Part shown: in pieces, positions 62,500 through 64,000 of the stretch
Position numbering within the stretch: the stretch's first letter is position 1
How the letters are laid out: every line of letters starts with the position of its first letter
NCBI GenBank assembly: GCA_022821145.1
Contig: JAJEEE010000064.1
Location: 62,001 to 126,000 of the forward strand
DNA from: Acidobacteriota bacterium
GTDB lineage: Bacteria; Acidobacteriota; Terriglobia; 20CM-2-55-15
Length of the DNA stretch: 64,000 nucleotides
Direction of reading: 5' to 3'
Made by a program: the position numbers and the translations under genes
Notes under the pieces: model-generated
The model's input: only the letters and a program-made list of their open reading frames with translations
What the model was told of the DNA's origin: nothing
Database searches by the model: none

Positions 62500-62594
62500 G
62501 CGCACGACAGCGGCGCACCCATGCAGTCTCGCCCCGGGCGGACCGGACCGCCGGCGCCCGGCGGCATTCTTCTCAGACACCTTGGAGGACCACG

Positions 62595-64000
62595 ATGACC
62601 CACAACGGAAACCGTTCCGGACGGCGGCTCCCGGCCGTCCTCATCCTGGCGCTGCTCGCCGGGCTGGCCCATCCCCTGGGCGCGCAGACGCCGCCCGACA
62701 ACGACGCGAACGCGCAGGTGCTGCTCACTCCCGGCGAGGTCGTCTACGCGGCGGGCGACGAGTTCACCTTCACCTACGACTCGGCGAACCCGCAATTCGA
62801 CGCGAACACCCAGAACGAACCGACGGCCGAGGAATACACCTGGTTCATCTACGTTCAGCACATGGAAACCGGAGAGCGGCTGTACTACCCGGACTTCACC
62901 ACCGACGCCACCGACATGTGGGGCAACTCCGACAACTTCACGGTGAACCAGATCGTTCCGGTCACGGACTTCCTGATGCTCGGCGACGGCGGCTGGTTGG
63001 GCAACCGCGTCATTCCCAACGCTCTCGGCGGGGGCATCGGTGGCGGCATCGACAAGGTCGGCCGGTACAACCTGGTCATCGAGTTGCGTGACGCCTCGGG
63101 CGCGCGGGTGCGCAAGAGCTCGCGCGCCCATTTCTCACTCGTCCGCTCCGTCGAGGTCCTGACGGGAACCATCTCCAACGACCGGACGCTGACCAACGAC
63201 CGGGCCTACCTGCTCAGCGGTACGGTCTTCGTCGGGAACGGCGCCACGCTGACCATCGAACCCGGCACGCACGTCCTCGGCGAGAGCGCCACCAACGGCA
63301 CGCTCGTGATCTCGCAGGGCGGCAAGATCGAAGCCAACGGCACCCGGGGCCAACCCATCGTCTTCACCAGCGACCAGTCCGTCGGTTCCCGGGCGCGCGC
63401 CGACTGGGGCGGCCTGATCATCAACGGCTACGCCACGATCAACATCCCGGGCGGATCGGGACTCGGCGAAGGCGACACGGGCGCCTACGGCGGCACAAAC
63501 GACGACGACAGCAGCGGCACGCTCCGTTATGTCCGCGTCGAGTACGCCGGCACGGAGTTCACGCCCGACAACGAGCTGAACGGCATCGCGTTCCAGGGCG
63601 TGGGCCGCGGCACGGTCGTCGACCACGTCCAGGTGCACTTCAACCAGGACGACGGCGTCGAGTTCTTCGGCGGCACGGTCGACGTCAAGCACGTGCTGTT
63701 GACCAACATCCGCGACGACAGCATCGACTGGACCGAAGGCTGGCGCGGCCGCGGCCAGTTCCTGGTCGTGCAGCAGAACGGCGCGGAAGCCGATCAGGGC
63801 ATCGAGGCGGACAACAACGCCGAGAACAACAACCTGACGCCGCGCGCGAACCCGACGCTGTACAACCTGACGCTGATCGGCGACCCGGACACGAACGAGG
63901 GCACCGAGAGCGACCACGGGATCCTGGTCCGCGAGGGCACGGCCGGGACGTTCCGGAACTTCATCGTCACGGGCTTCAAGGAGCGCGGCATCGACATCGA
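62595..64000 (+). CDS. secreted right-handed beta-helix protein, 3'-truncated by window
   Basis: 468 residues are visible with no stop before the window end. A signal peptide (RRLPAVLILALLAGLAHPLG) leads to an N-terminal beta domain, then WGGLIINGYATINIPGG, YGGTNDDDSSGTLRYVRVEY, DNELNGIAFQGVGRGTVVDH and QDDGVEFFGGTVDVKHVLLT, repeated strands of a parallel beta-helix. Acidic clusters (NDDDSS, NQDDG, RDDS) may bind calcium. Homologues accompany a TonB receptor of the preceding type and may capture its ligand at the surface. GGAGG lies eight bases before the ATG. The specific function is not known. Confidence 0.88.
   Translation, partial: MTHNGNRSGRRLPAVLILALLAGLAHPLGAQTPPDNDANAQVLLTPGEVVYAAGDEFTFTYDSANPQFDANTQNEPTAEEYTWFIYVQHMETGERLYYPDFTTDATDMWGNSDNFTVNQIVPVTDFLMLGDGGWLGNRVIPNALGGGIGGGIDKVGRYNLVIELRDASGARVRKSSRAHFSLVRSVEVLTGTISNDRTLTNDRAYLLSGTVFVGNGATLTIEPGTHVLGESATNGTLVISQGGKIEANGTRGQPIVFTSDQSVGSRARADWGGLIINGYATINIPGGSGLGEGDTGAYGGTNDDDSSGTLRYVRVEYAGTEFTPDNELNGIAFQGVGRGTVVDHVQVHFNQDDGVEFFGGTVDVKHVLLTNIRDDSIDWTEGWRGRGQFLVVQQNGAEADQGIEADNNAENNNLTPRANPTLYNLTLIGDPDTNEGTESDHGILVREGTAGTFRNFIVTGFKERGIDI

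Noticed and set aside
59629-62580. A 983-codon minus-strand frame over the TonB receptor
   Set aside because: Shadow of GC-rich coding; the plus strand has signal peptide, plug and barrel motifs.

Overview
The window is GC-rich bacterial chromosome. Its gene content points to Acidobacteriota, probably a Vicinamibacteria-like lineage: PQQ beta-propeller dehydrogenases, four TonB-dependent receptors with an N-terminal carboxypeptidase-regulatory-like domain, the DUF1592/DUF1552 pair, NIPSNAP, DUF4159, and many small secreted lipoproteins. This placement is inferred from gene content. No rRNA, tRNA, IS element, prophage or CRISPR array was seen.

Layout. 1-7.9 kb: a 5'-truncated PQQ dehydrogenase (+), then a minus-strand run of an MBL-fold lipoprotein, NIPSNAP protein, PQQ alcohol dehydrogenase, isoquinoline-oxidoreductase-type molybdenum large subunit and an orphan BrnA antitoxin. 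7.9-10.9 kb: amgK-murU peptidoglycan recycling pair and an exported amidohydrolase. 10.9-16 kb: ankyrin, DUF1552 and DUF1592 export cluster (-). 16.2-23.4 kb: plus-strand run of a VOC protein, formyl-CoA transferase, ketopantoate-reductase-like protein, an Nramp-fold transporter lacking the canonical metal ligands, gamma-glutamyltransferase and an esterase. 23.4-29.8 kb: MBL hydrolase, TonB receptor, CMD-family lipoprotein, alpha/beta hydrolase, FKBP lipoprotein. 30-31.7 kb: a PepSY membrane protein behind a Fur-box-like site, followed by decayed FKBP and NarK-type fragments. 31.7-40.1 kb: a NifA-type sigma-54 activator, then a five-gene heavy-metal RND efflux operon that begins with a His-rich exported protein. 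40.3-44.5 kb: the most notable gene, an exported redoxin-DsbD-alpha fusion read as a selenoprotein (in-frame UGA at a CxxC position followed by a bacterial-type SECIS hairpin), then DUF4159, bacterioferritin-like, 5'-3' exonuclease-like and proC genes. 44.5-47.7 kb: an oadGAB-type sodium-pumping decarboxylase operon. 47.8-54 kb: two TonB receptors and an unknown lipoprotein. 54-58.7 kb: hsp20-clpB, queA and a cold-shock gene. 58.9-64 kb: a response regulator with Glu in place of the phosphoacceptor Asp, a TonB receptor behind an 11-bp direct repeat, and a secreted beta-helix protein cut by the window end.

Themes. Many products are exported (Sec, Tat or lipoprotein signals) and fit outer-membrane uptake and periplasmic oxidation. 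Metal and redox handling recurs: RND efflux, Fur site, ferritin-like protein, selenoprotein. Several genes without a Shine-Dalgarno sequence have a TANNNT-like -10 box ending 6-8 nt before the start codon, which suggests leaderless transcripts.
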